Assembly: GCF_042648805.1 (NCBI RefSeq) | Contig: NZ_JBHRXZ010000024.1 | Location: 248,001-312,000 of the forward strand | Source of the DNA: Azomonas tarimensis | Lineage (GTDB): Bacteria > Pseudomonadota > Gammaproteobacteria > Pseudomonadales > Pseudomonadaceae | DNA: 64,000 nucleotides | Reading direction: 5' to 3' | Shown: in pieces, positions 52,537 to 62,106 of the stretch | How positions within the stretch are numbered: the first letter of the stretch is position 1 | Layout: each line of letters opens with the position of its first letter | Notes under the pieces: generated by a model | Told to the model about the DNA's origin: nothing | Databases searched by the model: none | The model's input: only the letters and a program-made list of their open reading frames with translations | Made by a program: the position numbers and the translations under genes

Positions 52537-55500
52537 TCAGCTGTCACCCAACGACAGCAGCGAGGCGTTGCCGCCCACCGCCGCGGTGTTGACCGAGGTG
52601 GTGCGCTCATTGGCAAAACGCAGCAGATAGCCCGGTCCCCCTGCCTTGGGACCGGTGCCGGACAATCCGCAGCCACCGAATGGCTGCACCCCGACCACCG
52701 CACCGATCTGGTTGCGGTTGACGTAAAGGTTGCCCACACGGGCCCGCGCCTCGATGCGCCGGGCGGTTTCCTCGTTACGGCTGTGTACCCCGAGCGTCAG
52801 GCCGAAGCCGGTGGCGTTGATCGCGTCGACCACCTTCTCCAGATCCGCCGCGTCGTAGCGCACCACATGCAGGACCGGCCCGAAATGCTCCTTTTCCAGT
52901 TCGTGGATGCCGCCGATCTCGAACGCGACCGGCGCGACAAAGGTGCCATCGAGGCCTTCCGGCAACCGGGCTTCGGCAATCAGGCGACCCTGGGCCTTGA
53001 GCCGCTCGATGTGCGACAGTAATTCCCGTTGCGCCTCCTCATCGATCACCGGCCCGATGTCGCTCTCGCGCAGGTGAGTCGGTCCGATCTTCAGCTCGGC
53101 CATGGCACCCTTCAGCAGCTCGATCACCCGGCCGGCAACGTCGCGCTGGACATAGAGCACACGCAACGCCGAGCAACGCTGGCCGGTACTGGTGAAGGCC
53201 GAGCTGAGCGCATCCTTGACCACCTGCTCGGGCAGCGCGGTGGAGTCGACAATCATCGCGTTCTGGCCGCCGGTCTCGGCGATCAGCACGGGGATGGCAC
53301 CTTCTCTTTCGGCCAGTTGGAGGTTGATGAGGCGCGCGGTGTCGGTGGAACCGGTAAGGCACACACCGGCCACACGCCGATCGCGGCACAGGACGCGGCC
53401 AAGCTCGGCACCCTCGCCCGGCAGCAAGGCGATCACGTCCGGCGGCAGGCCAGCCTCGAACATCAGTTCCAGCGCGCGGGCGGCGATCAGGCCGGTCTGC
53501 TCGGCCGGCTTGGCCAGCACGGTGTTGCCGGCGACCAGGGCCGCAGTGATCTGGCCGAGGTAGATGGCCAGCGGAAAGTTCCACGGGCTGATGCAGACAA
53601 ACACGCCGCGGCCTTCATGGAAGAGTTCGTTACGCTCGCCGGTCGGCCCGACGAGCACCTCCCGACCAAGTTTCAGCCGCGCCTGGTGAGCGTAGTAGCG
53701 GCAGAAATCGACTGCCTCGCGTACTTCATCGATACCATCCTGCAGCGACTTGCCGGCTTCCAGGGTACAGAGCGCCATCAACTCGGCGCGGTGCTGCTCG
53801 AGCAGATCGCCCAGCCGCTCGAGAATACCGGCGCGGGTGTCGACCGCCGTCGCGTTCCAGAGCGGCCAGGCCGCCTCCAGCGCGCCCAGGGCCTGGCGCG
53901 CCTGCTCGGCGCTGGCAAACTGGGCGCGCCCCACGACCCTGCTGCGCGCATAGGGGCAACGCACATCATGAGCCGTGCCCTCCAGATGCCGGCCACCGAT
54001 GACCGGCGCCGCCTGCCACTGACGGCCGAGAAACGACGAATAGACGGCAGACAGCTCATTCCACTGACTTTGGACATTCATGTTGACGCCCGTGGAGTTC
54101 TTCCGCTCGGGGTAGAGCCACGGCGGCAGGGGAATACGGTCGTTGCCGAGCGAGTTGAACCTGCGCAGCTGACTGACGGGATGCTCGACCAGCGACTCCA
54201 CGGGCACGCGAGGGTCGACCAACTGGTGGACGAACGAGGAGTTGGCCCCGTTTTCCAACAGCCGGCGCACCAGGTAGGGCAACAGATCCTTGTGCGCGCC
54301 GACCGGTGCATAGATTCGCACGCTTTTGCTGTGCTGCTCGATCAGCGTGTCGTACAAGGCTTCGCCCATGCCATGCAGGCGCTGGAATTCGAATTCGCGC
54401 GCCTTGCCGGAAACGCATCCGGCTTCTTCGGCCATCACCAGGATGCAACTGACCGTGTGGGCGTTGTGGCTGGCGAACTGCGGGTAGATGACTTCCCGGG
54501 TGTGCTCCGAGAGCAGGTAACGAGCGCAGGCAAGATAGGAGGTATCGGTACCTTCCTTGCGGGTGAATACCGGATAGCCAGCGAGGCCCTGGACCTGGCA
54601 CTGCTTGATCTCGCTGTCCCAGTAGGCCCCCTTGACCAGCCGCAACGGAATGCACGTGCCCAGCTCGCGGCCAAGCAGCGTCAGCCAGACCAGCACCGGC
54701 AGGCAGCGCTTGGAATAAGCCTGCACGACCAGCCCGAACCCTCCCCATCCGGTGATGGCCGGGTCACGCAAGAGCTTCTCGAACAGCGTCAGGGACAGCT
54801 CGAGGCGATCGGCTTCTTCCGCGTCGATGGTGATGCCGACGTCGAGTTGGCGCGCGCGGATGGCCAGGTCGCGCACAGTGCCGAACAGCTCACCGAGCAC
54901 TCGCTCACGCTGCGCCGCTTCGTAGCGCGGGTGCAGCGCCGACAGCTTGATCGACACCGAGGGCTTCGGACCGGAGCCGATCCGGGGCTCGGCGCCCAGG
55001 GTGTCGATCGCCTGTCGGTAGTCCACCCCGTACTTCTCGGCATCGTCGGCGGTGAGTGCGGCTTCGCCGAGCATGTCGAAGGAGTAGCTGTAACCCTTCT
55101 GGCGCTGCGATCGGCCGTTTTTCAAGGCTTCGGAGAGGGTACGACCAAGCACGAACTGCTGGCCCATCAGCTTCATCGCCTGGTTCATCGCCATGCGGAT
55201 GACCGGTTCGCCCGAACGCCTGAGCAGACGCCCGATGACGCTAGCAGGACGGCCGTCGGCGCTGTCGGGATGAACTACCCGGCCGGTCATAGCCAGGCCC
55301 CAGGCGGCGAAATTGACCAGTACGTTGTCGCTCCCGCCGAGGTGGCGCTCCCATTCGGCGGCGTTGAGCTTGTCGCGGATGAGCGCATCGGCCGTCGCCG
55401 AGTCCGGCACCCGCAGCAGCGCCTCGGCCAGGCACATGAGCGTCAGCCCCTCCTGGGTGTCGAAGCTGTACTGGCGCAACAGGGCATCGAGGGTATCGAC

Positions 55501-55710
55501 CGCATTTTCACGGCTGCGGACCTGCTCGACCAGGGTCCTTGCCTGGCGGCGAATCACCTCGGTACCGGAAGGTCCGGGATCGGCCAGTGACAGCAGTTCG
55601 GTCAGGTAGGCCGACTCGTCTACGCTGTAGTTGGCGCTGATCTGCGCAAAGAATTCGGCAGCCGTCAGGGTGGCGAAGTCGCCCTGAAGGACCCGACTGG
55701 CTCTGAACAT
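52537..55710 (-). CDS. putA: Bifunctional proline dehydrogenase / glutamate-semialdehyde dehydrogenase
   Basis: 1057 residues. The N-terminal proline dehydrogenase barrel (FAD) spans about 70-490 with YSYSFDMLGEAALT and LRLVKGAYWDSEI; the aldehyde dehydrogenase half has CISPWNFPLAI, ETGGQNAMIVDS and the catalytic Cys in FTSTGQRCSALRV. It oxidises proline to glutamate at the membrane. No N-terminal ribbon-helix-helix domain is present, so unlike E. coli PutA (1320 aa) it should not repress its own gene; this short form is normal in Pseudomonas. The start at 55710 (MFRASRVLQGDF) is chosen over 55740. Confidence 0.95.
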   Translation of the reverse strand: MFRASRVLQGDFATLTAAEFFAQISANYSVDESAYLTELLSLADPGPSGTEVIRRQARTLVEQVRSRENAVDTLDALLRQYSFDTQEGLTLMCLAEALLRVPDSATADALIRDKLNAAEWERHLGGSDNVLVNFAAWGLAMTGRVVHPDSADGRPASVIGRLLRRSGEPVIRMAMNQAMKLMGQQFVLGRTLSEALKNGRSQRQKGYSYSFDMLGEAALTADDAEKYGVDYRQAIDTLGAEPRIGSGPKPSVSIKLSALHPRYEAAQRERVLGELFGTVRDLAIRARQLDVGITIDAEEADRLELSLTLFEKLLRDPAITGWGGFGLVVQAYSKRCLPVLVWLTLLGRELGTCIPLRLVKGAYWDSEIKQCQVQGLAGYPVFTRKEGTDTSYLACARYLLSEHTREVIYPQFASHNAHTVSCILVMAEEAGCVSGKAREFEFQRLHGMGEALYDTLIEQHSKSVRIYAPVGAHKDLLPYLVRRLLENGANSSFVHQLVDPRVPVESLVEHPVSQLRRFNSLGNDRIPLPPWLYPERKNSTGVNMNVQSQWNELSAVYSSFLGRQWQAAPVIGGRHLEGTAHDVRCPYARSRVVGRAQFASAEQARQALGALEAAWPLWNATAVDTRAGILERLGDLLEQHRAELMALCTLEAGKSLQDGIDEVREAVDFCRYYAHQARLKLGREVLVGPTGERNELFHEGRGVFVCISPWNFPLAIYLGQITAALVAGNTVLAKPAEQTGLIAARALELMFEAGLPPDVIALLPGEGAELGRVLCRDRRVAGVCLTGSTDTARLINLQLAEREGAIPVLIAETGGQNAMIVDSTALPEQVVKDALSSAFTSTGQRCSALRVLYVQRDVAGRVIELLKGAMAELKIGPTHLRESDIGPVIDEEAQRELLSHIERLKAQGRLIAEARLPEGLDGTFVAPVAFEIGGIHELEKEHFGPVLHVVRYDAADLEKVVDAINATGFGLTLGVHSRNEETARRIEARARVGNLYVNRNQIGAVVGVQPFGGCGLSGTGPKAGGPGYLLRFANERTTSVNTAAVGGNASLLSLGDS

Positions 55711-55856
55711 CACGCCACTCCTCTGATTGATCGATGGCAAAGATCCCGTCGCGCGAGCCGGTCATGAACACCTTGATGGTAGTAGCTAACCGGCAGGCGC
55801 TCTACTTCTTGAGACGATGCACAGGATGCAGCCAGGGGTGGGTCGTGGAGGGGCTT

Positions 55857-57620
55857 TCAGACAGCTGACTCATCCACGCGGGATTGGCGCCCGTCCTGCC
55901 CGGACGCGGATCCCTGCTCGGTGTGGATGCAGAGTCGGTTACGGCCCTGGTTTTTTGCACGGTAGAGCGCCCCATCGGCCAGCTGAAGCAGGGCCTCTCC
56001 TTCCCGACCATGCTGGGGAAAGAAGGCCAGCCCGAGGGAGATGGTGATGGCGCCCAGCGGCTTGCCGCCGTAGCGCACCTGCAGGCGAGAAACGGCCAGG
56101 CGCAACGCCTCACAGCGAGCCACCGCATCATCAAAGGCGATCTCGGGCAATACCAGCGCAAACTCCTCACCGCCAAAGCGACAGACCAGATCGCTGGCCC
56201 GGACGTGGCTTTTCATCTCCAGCGCCACCTGGCGCAGTACCAGATCGCCGGCCTCGTGGCCGTAGCTGTCATTGAAGCGCTTGAAATGATCGACATCGAG
56301 CATAGCCACCGCGACCGAGCCATCCTTGCGCGTCGCGCGCAACAGCTCGCGGCGCAGCGTCTCGTCGAGAAAGCGACGATTGTGCAGGCCGGTCAGCGCA
56401 TCGATGACCGATTGCTGGCGCAGCGTTTCCCGCAGGCTAAGGTTGGCGATGCCGAGCGACAACTGCTCGGCAAAAGCCTCGGCCAGTTCGCAACCGTGGC
56501 GGTCGGGTGACTCGAGGCTGAGCAGGCCGATGGGCTCGCCCTGGGCCATGAGCGGCACACAGAGGTAACCCTGCTCGAGCTGCGGGTGATCGTGCTGGTG
56601 CGGGCAGATCAGATCCTGCGCGGCTTGCTGCATCAGATGGCTCTGGCCACGGCGCAACGCCCAGCATGCGTCCGGGCGGAACAGGTCTCGATCGGAACTC
56701 CAGTCACCCCAGCTGATGGCCTTCTCCAGCACGTCGCGCGACGGATGATAGAGGAACAGGCTGCCCTGCTTGTGCGGAAACAGCTGAGTGGCGAAGCGCG
56801 CAATGATGTCGCGGCATTCGGCCTGGTCACTGGTGGAGTGCAGCGCCTGCGCCATCAGGCTGAGCAGCGAGATCTCACGGTTGCGCAATTGCGAGATCTG
56901 CACCTCCCGTGACAACCGCTCGGTGATTTCCTGGAGATGCCGCTCGCTCTGCTGGGTTTCCCGGATGATTCGGAAGGTGAAGAAGAACAGCATCAGCAGG
57001 ATGAGCACGTCGAGTAGCGCGATAAGCGTCACCGCCATACTCAGGACCCGCTCGCGCTGCTCGACGGCGGCCTGGAAACCACCTGCACGATGCTCCAGCA
57101 CACCGGAGATCTCTCCGAGCTGCCGCCGCAGACCATCCATCAGTCGCTTGCCTTCGCCGGCGGCGATGCGGTCGGTCACTGCGCTGATGCCTTCCCGGCG
57201 ACGCAGCTCGATGACGCTCTGGAAGTATTCCCGCTGTTGCTGCACCAGGATCTGAAGCTGCGCCACCATCGGGGCCAATTGGGGGTCGTCGGCGAATTCG
57301 GCGTGAAAGAACTTCAGCCGCTGATCCACGTCGACATAGCCCTGGAACAGCGGCGCGAGGAAGTCGTCCCGTCCGCTGATGACAAAGCCGCGCTGCCCCG
57401 TCTCGCCGTCCTTGAGCGCCGACAGGGTCAGCTCGCTTTCGGTTATCACATGCCGTTGCCAGTCCAGCCGCGACTCGGCACGGCTCACCCAGCCACTGCC
57501 CAGCCAGGGCACGGAGAGGTTCAGGAGCAACATGAGCAGCGCCAGCATGTATCCGGCACGCAGGCGACTGGCTGCATTGATCACGGCAGCGATCTTCCGT
57601 AGGAAACTGACGACGGGCAT
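55857..57620 (-). CDS. Diguanylate cyclase with CHASE3-like sensor and GAF domain
   Basis: About 587 residues: a membrane segment (MLALLMLLLNLSVPWLGSGW), a periplasmic CHASE3-like helical sensor (LSALKDGETGQRGFVISG is the CHASE3 hallmark), a second membrane segment (VTLIALLDVLILLMLFFFTF), a coiled coil, a GAF domain (about 265-400) and a C-terminal GGDEF domain with GGEEF and an RASD I-site five residues before it. Active, feedback-inhibited c-di-GMP synthesis is expected. I chose the ATG at 57620 (MPVVSFLRKIAAV); the frame is open to 57719 but that extension runs into the cmoA promoter region. Confidence 0.85.
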   Translation of the reverse strand: MPVVSFLRKIAAVINAASRLRAGYMLALLMLLLNLSVPWLGSGWVSRAESRLDWQRHVITESELTLSALKDGETGQRGFVISGRDDFLAPLFQGYVDVDQRLKFFHAEFADDPQLAPMVAQLQILVQQQREYFQSVIELRRREGISAVTDRIAAGEGKRLMDGLRRQLGEISGVLEHRAGGFQAAVEQRERVLSMAVTLIALLDVLILLMLFFFTFRIIRETQQSERHLQEITERLSREVQISQLRNREISLLSLMAQALHSTSDQAECRDIIARFATQLFPHKQGSLFLYHPSRDVLEKAISWGDWSSDRDLFRPDACWALRRGQSHLMQQAAQDLICPHQHDHPQLEQGYLCVPLMAQGEPIGLLSLESPDRHGCELAEAFAEQLSLGIANLSLRETLRQQSVIDALTGLHNRRFLDETLRRELLRATRKDGSVAVAMLDVDHFKRFNDSYGHEAGDLVLRQVALEMKSHVRASDLVCRFGGEEFALVLPEIAFDDAVARCEALRLAVSRLQVRYGGKPLGAITISLGLAFFPQHGREGEALLQLADGALYRAKNQGRNRLCIHTEQGSASGQDGRQSRVDESAV

Positions 57621-57739
57621 TGTAAGACTTTCGCCATGTAAAAGCTGCGCCCGCTCAGGGGATGTCTCACCTGTCCGCTCAGGTTTCGACGAAAGGGCCC
57701 CTTGGGTAGAATGCGCCACCCCTCAATCCGGTGGATCCT

Positions 57740-58483
57740 GTGAAGCAACGACCTGACCGCCTGTTCGCCGAACCCATGGCCAAAGTGCCGGACTTCGTTT
57801 TCAATGAAGACGTGGCCCGGGTGTTCCCCGACATGATCAAACGTTCGGTGCCAGGCTATCCGGCCATTGTCGAGAACACCGGCGTCCTTGCCGGCCAGTT
57901 CGCTCGTCCCGACTCTGCCCTCTACGATCTGGGCTGCTCGCTGGGTGCCGTGACCCAGGCGTTGCGCCGCCATGTTCGCGCCGATCGCTGCCGGGTCATC
58001 GCGGTGGACAACTCACCCGCCATGGTCGAACGCTGCCGGGAATACCTGCACGCACAGGACGCGATGTTCCAGGAGCTGCTGCCTGCCGAGGTGGTAGAGG
58101 CGGACATCCTTGGCCTGGATTTCCAGCCCAGCTCACTGGTAACCCTGAACTTCACCCTGCAGTTCATTGCGCTGGACCAGCGCCCTGTCCTGCTTCGACG
58201 GATTCGCCAGGCCCTGCTGCCCGGTGGTGCGCTGATCTTGTCTGAGAAGCTGCGCTTCGACGATCCGACCGAGCAAGCGCTGCTGACCGAACTGCATCTG
58301 GCATTCAAGCGTGCCAACGGATACAGCGAACTGGAAATCGCCCAGAAGCGCAGCGCCATCGAAAACGTGATGAAGCCCGACACCCTGGCTGTGCACCGCC
58401 AACGCCTGCTCTCGGCCGGCTTCAGCCAGGTCGTGCCCTGGTTCCAGTGCCTCAACTTCGCCTCATTGATCGCCTTGCCATGA
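57740..58483 (+). CDS. cmoA: Carboxy-S-adenosylmethionine synthase
   Basis: About 247 residues opening KQRPDRLFAEPMAKVPDFVFN, with the SAM-binding YDLGCSLGAVTQ and AVDNSPAMVERC. It makes carboxy-SAM from prephenate and SAM for CmoB. There is no ATG at the 5' end; I chose the GTG at 57740, preceded by GGTGGA 4 nt before it and giving the usual 247 aa; GTG at 57731 is the alternative. The stop overlaps the cmoB start (ATGA). Confidence 0.92.
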   Translation: MKQRPDRLFAEPMAKVPDFVFNEDVARVFPDMIKRSVPGYPAIVENTGVLAGQFARPDSALYDLGCSLGAVTQALRRHVRADRCRVIAVDNSPAMVERCREYLHAQDAMFQELLPAEVVEADILGLDFQPSSLVTLNFTLQFIALDQRPVLLRRIRQALLPGGALILSEKLRFDDPTEQALLTELHLAFKRANGYSELEIAQKRSAIENVMKPDTLAVHRQRLLSAGFSQVVPWFQCLNFASLIALP

Positions 58484-59442
58484 ACCATGACCTGTCACCA
58501 CTGATCCACCGCCTGTCCGGCACTCCCCTGGCCATCTGGGCCGAGACGCTCCCGGGCCAGCTGGCGGACAAGATCGCTCGCAGCCACGGCGACCTGCCGC
58601 GCTGGCAGGCGGCGGTCGAAGCGCTACCGGCACTGACCGCCGAATCCATCGAGCTTGCCGACAACCTGGTCCTGCAGGGCACCTGCAGCGAAGGTGAGCG
58701 CGCGCAGCTGGACACCGCCCTGCGCGGACTGATTCCCTGGCGCAAGGGGCCGTTCGACCTGTTCGGGGTCAAGGTCGACACCGAATGGCGCTCGGACTGG
58801 AAATGGCAGCGCCTCGCCCCGCACCTGTCACTGCAAGGGCGCCGGGTGCTGGATGTCGGTTGCGGCAACGGCTATTACATGTGGCGCATGCTTGGCGCGG
58901 GCGCGGAAACCGTGATCGGGGTCGATCCGAACTGGCTGTTCCATAACCAGTTCCACGCGGTCAAACGCTTCCTCCCTGAGCACCCCGCCTGGCATCTGCC
59001 CTTCGCTCTGGAGGAACTGCCGCCGCGGCTGGAAGGTTTCGACACGGTGTTTTCCATGGGCGTGCTCTATCATCGCCGCTCGCCCATCGACCATCTGCTG
59101 GAACTCAGGGACTGCCTGGTCAAGGGTGGCGAACTGGTGCTCGAAACCCTGGTGGTCGAAGGTGACGAGTTCACCGCTCTGGTGCCCGAGGACCGTTATG
59201 CACGGATGCGCAATGTCTGGTTCCTGCCCTCGGTACCGGCGCTGGCGCGCTGGCTGCGCCGCGCGGGCTTCGTCGATGTGCGCTGCGTGGACGTCAGCGT
59301 GACGCCGGTGGAGGAACAGCGCGCCACCGAATGGATGCGCTTCCAGTCATTGCCTGACTTTCTCGACCCGCAGGATCACAGCCGAACCCTCGAGGGACTG
59401 CCAGCTCCGACCCGGGCCATCCTGCTGGCGCGCAAACCCTGA
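58480..59442 (+). CDS. cmoB: tRNA U34 carboxymethyltransferase
   Basis: A 320-residue methyltransferase-fold protein with RRVLDVGCGNGYYMWRMLG, the conserved WRKGPFDLFGVKVDTEWRSD binding region and FSMGVLYHRRSP. It transfers the carboxymethyl group of carboxy-SAM to 5-hydroxyuridine 34, giving cmo5U in wobble-reading tRNAs. Translationally coupled to cmoA, its substrate supplier. Confidence 0.95.
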   Translation: MNHDLSPLIHRLSGTPLAIWAETLPGQLADKIARSHGDLPRWQAAVEALPALTAESIELADNLVLQGTCSEGERAQLDTALRGLIPWRKGPFDLFGVKVDTEWRSDWKWQRLAPHLSLQGRRVLDVGCGNGYYMWRMLGAGAETVIGVDPNWLFHNQFHAVKRFLPEHPAWHLPFALEELPPRLEGFDTVFSMGVLYHRRSPIDHLLELRDCLVKGGELVLETLVVEGDEFTALVPEDRYARMRNVWFLPSVPALARWLRRAGFVDVRCVDVSVTPVEEQRATEWMRFQSLPDFLDPQDHSRTLEGLPAPTRAILLARKP

Positions 59443-59494
59443 CCTGATCGTCGGCTCCTGCTTGCCCGCTCCCGGTCGAGACTGGCAGCCTCCC

Positions 59495-59735
59495 TTGACA
59501 TCCTCCCCTCCCTCTCGCTGACGCTCGCCGTCCATAGGGCGGAAAGGAAGGGATTCCTACCGTGTTCAGCCCGTCAGGGCTGACTCACCTCGGTGGGTTC
59601 CTGCTGCTGGCGGCCTGACGGCACCGCTCACTTCACAGGCTAACCGGGCATCGTCCTGCCCTTGACTGCTCAGTATCGCTTCGCCTCGGCGAAGCACATT
59701 GATCGCGCCGACCACATCGGGCCTGAAGGGCGAGG
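59495..59735 (-). mobile_element. Fossil 3' end of an IS200/IS605-type element (tnpB C-terminus plus right end)
   Basis: On the minus strand an open stretch reads RPDVVGAINVLRRGEAILSS, then ARLACEVSGAVRPPAAGTHR and GESALTG with a stop at 59566-59568. This is the C-terminal tail of TnpB/OrfB proteins; the Asp in PDVVGAINVLRRG matches the last RuvC catalytic Asp (usually NADVVGAIN). Downstream on that strand comes the purine-rich run GGAGGGGAGGATGTCAA (complement of 59495-59511), which I recognise as a typical right end of this group. The zinc finger and everything upstream are gone. The rest of 59443-59766 shows no gene. Confidence 0.65.
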
Positions 59736-59766
59736 TTTGCCGCGCACTGGATCAAGGAGGTAAGCC

Positions 59767-59973
59767 ATGTCCCGCCTGTTCATTCTGCTCGGCGCTGCGC
59801 TCGTGCTGATCGGCCTGGTGCTGCACTACGCCCCCGGCCTGCTCAACTGGTTCGGGCGGCTGCCCGGTGACATTCGCATCGAGTCGGAGCGCAGCCGGGT
59901 ATTCATCCCGATCACCTCGATGATCCTGCTCAGTCTGGCGCTGACCCTTCTGCTCAGTCTGTTCCGCCGCTAG
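59767..59973 (+). CDS. DUF2905 family small membrane protein
   Basis: 68 residues with two hydrophobic segments (LFILLGAALVLIGLVLHYAP and ITSMILLSLALTLLLSLF) separated by the conserved RLPGDIRIE motif that defines DUF2905. A very strong AAGGAGGT site precedes the ATG by 5 nt. Function unknown; predicted inner-membrane. Its 3' end overlaps the convergent methyltransferase gene by 20 bp. Confidence 0.9.
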   Translation: MSRLFILLGAALVLIGLVLHYAPGLLNWFGRLPGDIRIESERSRVFIPITSMILLSLALTLLLSLFRR

Positions 59974-60574
59974 AGCGGGGCAACTTGCGCCAGCAGAGCA
60001 GGCGGTTATTCGCGGGCAGCGCATGGTCCGCCAGACATGCCAGCCCGGCGGCGCGGGCGAGGCTTTGCACCGCCTCGCTGTCGCGCAGGCCACTGGCCGG
60101 ATCACGCAAGCGCAGGGAGGCGTCGAAAGCGGCATTACTCGGGCTGGTGAATTGACCCTTGTAGTTGAACGGCCCATAGAGGCAGAACACCCCGCCAGGC
60201 GGCAACAGCCGCCCTACCCCTGCGAACAGGCGCTCAACCTGCGGCCAGCTCATGATGTGTGCCGTGTTGGCCGAGTAGACCCCATCCACCGTCAGGCCCG
60301 GCCAAGGTCTGTCGACGTCCAGCTCCAGCGGCGAGCGCAGATTGGGCAGCGCCGCTTCCTCGCACCAGGCGAGGATGCCAGGCAGGTTTTCCGCGCGGTC
60401 GCTGGGCTGCCATTCCAGCCAGGGCATCGCCGTGGCGAAATGCACCGCATGCTGCCCGGTCCCGCTGCCGATCTCCAGTACCCGCGCCACATCCGCGAAG
60501 GCCACCTGCAACTGCTTCAGGATGGGCGCCTTGTTGTTTTCGCAGGCTTGGGAGAAAGGCTTGGAGATGGCCAT
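59954..60574 (-). CDS. DUF938 SAM-dependent methyltransferase
   Basis: 206 residues. SAM motif I is VLEIGSGTGQHAVHFA, preceded by the family opening SQACENNKAPIL; SANTAHIMSW and LYGPFNYKGQFTSPSN are DUF938 signatures. Substrate unknown. The start overlaps the pdxJ stop by 1 nt (TGATG), so it is the last gene of the rnc-era-recO-pdxJ cluster here. Confidence 0.9.
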   Translation of the reverse strand: MAISKPFSQACENNKAPILKQLQVAFADVARVLEIGSGTGQHAVHFATAMPWLEWQPSDRAENLPGILAWCEEAALPNLRSPLELDVDRPWPGLTVDGVYSANTAHIMSWPQVERLFAGVGRLLPPGGVFCLYGPFNYKGQFTSPSNAAFDASLRLRDPASGLRDSEAVQSLARAAGLACLADHALPANNRLLCWRKLPRSSGGTD

Positions 60575-61320
60575 CAGCGGTGCCCCGCCGAAGTCAGGAT
60601 CAGATGCTTCATCTGCTTGACCGCCTGCTGGAAGCCGACGAACAAGGCATGGGCAACGATGGCATGGCCGATGTTCAGCTCGTTCACACCGGCGATCGCG
60701 GCGACCTGCTGGACGTTGTGGTAGTGCAAGCCGTGGCCGGCGTTGACGATCAGCCCATGGTCGAGGCCAGAGGCCACGCCGTCACGGATGCGCGCCAGCT
60801 CAAGCATGGCTTCGGCGGGACTCCCGGCATCGGCATAGCGGCCCGTGTGAAGCTCGATAGCCGGCGCACCGGTACGGCTCGCCGCCTTAATCTGCTCGGC
60901 ATCGGCATCGATGAACAACGACACTTCGCAACCCAGGCGCGTCAGCCGTTCCACCGCGGACGCGATGCGCGACTCCTGACCGGCGACGTCCAACCCGCCC
61001 TCGGTGGTGAGCTCCTGGCGGGTCTCGGGAACGAGGCAGACGTGCTCGGGCCGGATGCTTTCGGCGAACGCCAGCATGGCGTCGGTTACGCCCATTTCGA
61101 AATTCATCCGCGTCTGCAGGACTTCCTTGAGCAAGCGTACGTCCCGTTCCTGGATATGCCGACGATCTTCGCGCAAGTGCACGGTGATGCCATCGGCACC
61201 GGCCTCTTCGGCATCCAGCGCGGCTTTTACCGGGTCCGGATAGCGCGTGCCACGGGCCTGACGAAGCGTCGCCACATGGTCGATGTTGACCCCCAGCAGG
61301 ATGTGCTTGCCTTCACTCAC
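60574..61320 (-). CDS. pdxJ: Pyridoxine 5'-phosphate synthase
   Basis: A 248-residue TIM barrel opening with ILLGVNIDHVATLRQARGT, then DGITVHLREDRRHI, ELHTGRYAD and NAGHGLHYHNV; catalytic Glu, His and the phosphate-binding loops are in place. It condenses 1-deoxyxylulose 5-phosphate with 3-amino-2-oxopropyl phosphate. It starts with GTG at 61318-61320, overlapping the recO stop; this non-ATG start gives MSEGKHILLGVN. Confidence 0.95.
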   Translation of the reverse strand: MSEGKHILLGVNIDHVATLRQARGTRYPDPVKAALDAEEAGADGITVHLREDRRHIQERDVRLLKEVLQTRMNFEMGVTDAMLAFAESIRPEHVCLVPETRQELTTEGGLDVAGQESRIASAVERLTRLGCEVSLFIDADAEQIKAASRTGAPAIELHTGRYADAGSPAEAMLELARIRDGVASGLDHGLIVNAGHGLHYHNVQQVAAIAGVNELNIGHAIVAHALFVGFQQAVKQMKHLILTSAGHR

Positions 61321-61999
61321 GCGGTTTCCCCTTAAGGTTGATGAACAGTTCTCGGCTGGCCAGTGGCCGACTGCCCAGGTGCGGTGCCAGTGCCTGGCGC
61401 ATCAGCCGCTTGGCCGACATCAGGGTGCCCGGTTGCGCCCAGTCGGCGATCGCCATTCCCAGCAGCACCGCGCCCTGAAAAGCGCCCGGCTGGAACGCCT
61501 CGATGGGTTCCAGGCCCCGGTCCGGCTGCAGGCGGTAGAGTCGCCCAGGCTCGATCGGCTCGCCGTCAAGATCGGTATCGAGAGCGAAACCATAGCCCAG
61601 ATCCGTCAGCAGGCACCACTCGAACGCCCGCAACAATGGCTCCAGCGGACGGCCCGCATCCAGCGCAGCCAGGGTAGAGGCGTAGGCCGCAAAGAGCTCG
61701 GGATGAGGATCATCGACGGCCAGCAGGCGCAGCAGCAACTCGTTCAGGTACAGCCCGCTGAACAAGGCCTCCCCCACCAGCCACAGCGGCCGGCCCGTGG
61801 CTTCCAGGCGCACCACGCTCTTCAGCTCGGTCTTGCCGCGCAGCTCCACGTCCAGCGGAATGAACGCCCGCGCCAGACTGCCGGCCTTGGCGCGAGCGCC
61901 GCGCAACACCGCGCGTAGCCGTCCATCAGGCGTGATGAAATCCACCAGCGCGCTGGTTTCCTTGTACGGACGACTGTGCAGAACAAAGGCATGCGGCAT
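61313..61999 (-). CDS. recO: RecO recombination mediator
   Basis: 228 residues: an N-terminal OB fold (AFVLHSRPYKETSALVDFIT) and a helical C-terminal domain (LFSGLYLNELLLRLL). It loads RecA on SSB-coated DNA with RecR. No zinc-finger cysteines are visible, normal for gammaproteobacterial RecO. It lies 107 nt after era and overlaps pdxJ by 8 nt. Confidence 0.93.
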   Translation of the reverse strand: MPHAFVLHSRPYKETSALVDFITPDGRLRAVLRGARAKAGSLARAFIPLDVELRGKTELKSVVRLEATGRPLWLVGEALFSGLYLNELLLRLLAVDDPHPELFAAYASTLAALDAGRPLEPLLRAFEWCLLTDLGYGFALDTDLDGEPIEPGRLYRLQPDRGLEPIEAFQPGAFQGAVLLGMAIADWAQPGTLMSAKRLMRQALAPHLGSRPLASRELFINLKGKPRE

Positions 62000-62106
62000 G
62001 GAGCGCTCGCAACGGCTGGACGCCAGGGTTTACGGCTGAAGCCAGATGGAGGCGATGTTCATGACCGCCTCGTCCAACCCTTCGCCTCCAGCGTCCTTTT
62101 CGGGTG

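Noticed and set aside
53029..55590. An 853-codon plus-strand open frame opposite putA
   Set aside because: PutA on the other strand has all catalytic motifs over the full length; the antisense frame shows no family pattern.
52537..55710. PutA as N-terminally truncated because it lacks the DNA-binding domain
   Set aside because: The short form without a ribbon-helix-helix domain is the usual one in Pseudomonas; the start and length are normal.
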